NCBI GenBank assembly: GCA_963575745.1
Contig: CAUYUJ010015686.1
Coordinates: forward strand, 1-64,000
Direction: 5' to 3'
Source: Prorocentrum cordatum
Lineage: Eukaryota; Sar; Dinophyceae; Prorocentrales; Prorocentraceae
Length of the DNA stretch: 64,000 nucleotides
Part shown: piece by piece, positions 63,159-64,000 of the stretch
Numbering within the stretch: the stretch's first letter is position 1
Layout of the letters: each line of letters begins with the position of its first letter
Notes under the pieces: model-generated
Seen by the model: only the letters and a program-made list of their open reading frames with translations
Told to the model about the DNA's origin: nothing
Database searches by the model: none
Program-made: the position numbers and the translations under genes

Positions 63159-64000
63159 ATGGTTCACGCGAAGAAGTTTGTTCTGTGCGAGCTGACCAAA
63201 GAGGTGGTCTTCAAGTGCAGCGCCACGAAGCAAGGGGTCCGATTCGGTCAGCGCCAAGCCGCCAAAACCGACGCAGCCGTGGAGGAAGCTGGGCAGGTTG
63301 CTCAGGCCAAGATCAAGGAGCTCGAGGCGCAGTTCCGCCAGCTGCAGCTTCATGGCGACAAGCTTCGGGCGTTTCCAACCGCTGGCGCAGACGGGGCGAT
63401 CCTCGTTGATGAAGACATGCGCGGCAAGGAGGAGGAGGTGCAGCTGCGGGGAAGGCTCGAGGAAGTCGAGGAGCAACTGGCCTTCGTGTCGAAGTTCCGC
63501 GCAGGTGGCGAAGCCAAGGATACGGCGCATGCTGAATCTTTGCGGACGGAGAGGGAAGATATGGATGGTAAGTTACACGCGCCACGGCCCATGCACGCGA
63601 AGTTTCAGACGATGTCGAACAGGCTCAAGGCCGCGGAGATGCTCGCGGAGGTCCCGAGGGAGCTCGCGCAGGCTCGGCAGGAGCAGCTCGCCGATGTCCA
63701 GAGGAGCCTTCTGGAAGCCAACGCGACCTTGGAGGAGTAGCAGGAGGAAGTGGCGGCGCTCAGTGCGCACGTGCAGGAGTTGGCATCGACGGCTCTACAG
63801 GCGCCCGAGGCGGCGAAGCTCTCAGAGAAAGGGCTCAACATGCAGCTTGATGCGGAGGCGATGGGCAAGCTCCTAAAACAGCAGGGTTTGGGCGGGCAGT
63901 TCGGCGCGCTGGCGCGTCGGCTGTCCAATGATATGCAGGCCCTGCTGGCCCCGAGCGCTGCGTCAAACAGGAGGGGGGCGCCCGCCCCTCCACCGACTCG
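63159..64000 (+). pseudogene. Coiled-coil protein with in-frame amber codon, runs off the window
   Basis: ATG at 63159 (MVHAKKFVLCELTKEVVFKC). After about 30 residues the protein becomes strongly helical and charged: AQAKIKELEAQFRQLQLHGD, EEEVQLRGRLEEVEEQLAFV and RQEQLADVQRSLLEANATLE, typical heptad-rich coiled coil. A TAG at 63738-63740 interrupts, but the same frame continues with QEEVAALSAHVQELASTALQ and MGKLLKQQGLGGQFGALARR to the window edge. One point change (CAG to TAG) would explain it. It is the only plus-strand gene-like sequence. LINE ORF1 proteins in dinoflagellates can look like this (a Cys-bearing N-terminus, then coiled coil), so a retroelement origin is possible; a cellular gene is not excluded. 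Confidence 0.55.

Overview
The window reads as nuclear DNA of a dinoflagellate. Four things point there. (1) Relics of the dinoflagellate spliced leader (DinoSL, beginning CCGTAGCCATTTTGG) occur at four or five sites, once as a tandem chain. (2) The DNA is GC-rich and packed with satellites, minisatellites and homopolymer runs. (3) Gene-like sequence is almost all on one strand (minus) for 62 kb. (4) There is a tyrosine-recombinase retroelement carrying a methyltransferase of a type I associate with dinoflagellates. Species cannot be fixed from this sequence. No rRNA, tRNA, CRISPR or bacterial operon structure was seen.

Layout. 0-3.2 kb: TCC-rich DNA and a multi-exon minus-strand gene (A). 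3.2-7.5 kb: a ~35 bp minisatellite, then a ~165 bp satellite whose monomers each carry an alternating CG core. 7.9-14.4 kb: two minus-strand intron-containing genes, B and C, separated by a cluster of TTCTGAACA inverted repeats. 15.9-19.2 kb: a second array of the same satellite with a ~750 bp higher-order period. 20.2-24 kb: gene D (HMG-box-like, with a poly-T intron) and small gene E behind a DinoSL relic. 24.7-26.7 kb: a decayed LINE. 26.7-32.8 kb: repeat DNA including a large inverted arrangement of a ~102 bp tandem repeat around a tetranucleotide microsatellite. 32.8-40.1 kb: the 7.35 kb tyrosine-recombinase retroelement. 40-45 kb: low-complexity and apparently empty DNA. 45.3-47.3 kb: an intronless multi-pass membrane protein gene behind a DinoSL relic. 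47.3-54 kb: dispersed CCAAGACGGCC-type repeats and pentanucleotide repeats. 54.4-56.3 kb: gene F behind a tandem chain of DinoSL relics and twin hairpins. 50-60 kb also holds at least five fold-back (MITE-like) elements. 63.2-64 kb: a plus-strand coiled-coil protein with an in-frame amber codon, running off the window.

The most notable object is the retroelement. On the minus strand it reads A1 - small Cys/TM ORF - gag-like - RT - RNase H - cytosine-methyltransferase-like domain - tyrosine recombinase - B1 - A2 - B2. The 75 bp A repeats and 253 bp B repeats look identical by eye, in the split-direct-repeat order used by PAT/Ngaro-type elements, and B1-A2 reproduces the expected circle junction. 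The outer ends allow the target junction to be read. The repeats look young, yet the coding region is broken into several frames and one amber codon, so either recoding, recent damage or assembly errors must be involved. Around it, genes appear to have passed through mRNA, reverse transcription and reinsertion, as the leader relics show. Gene models for A-F are partial: exons were recognised by protein-like sequence, and most splice sites were not fixed.
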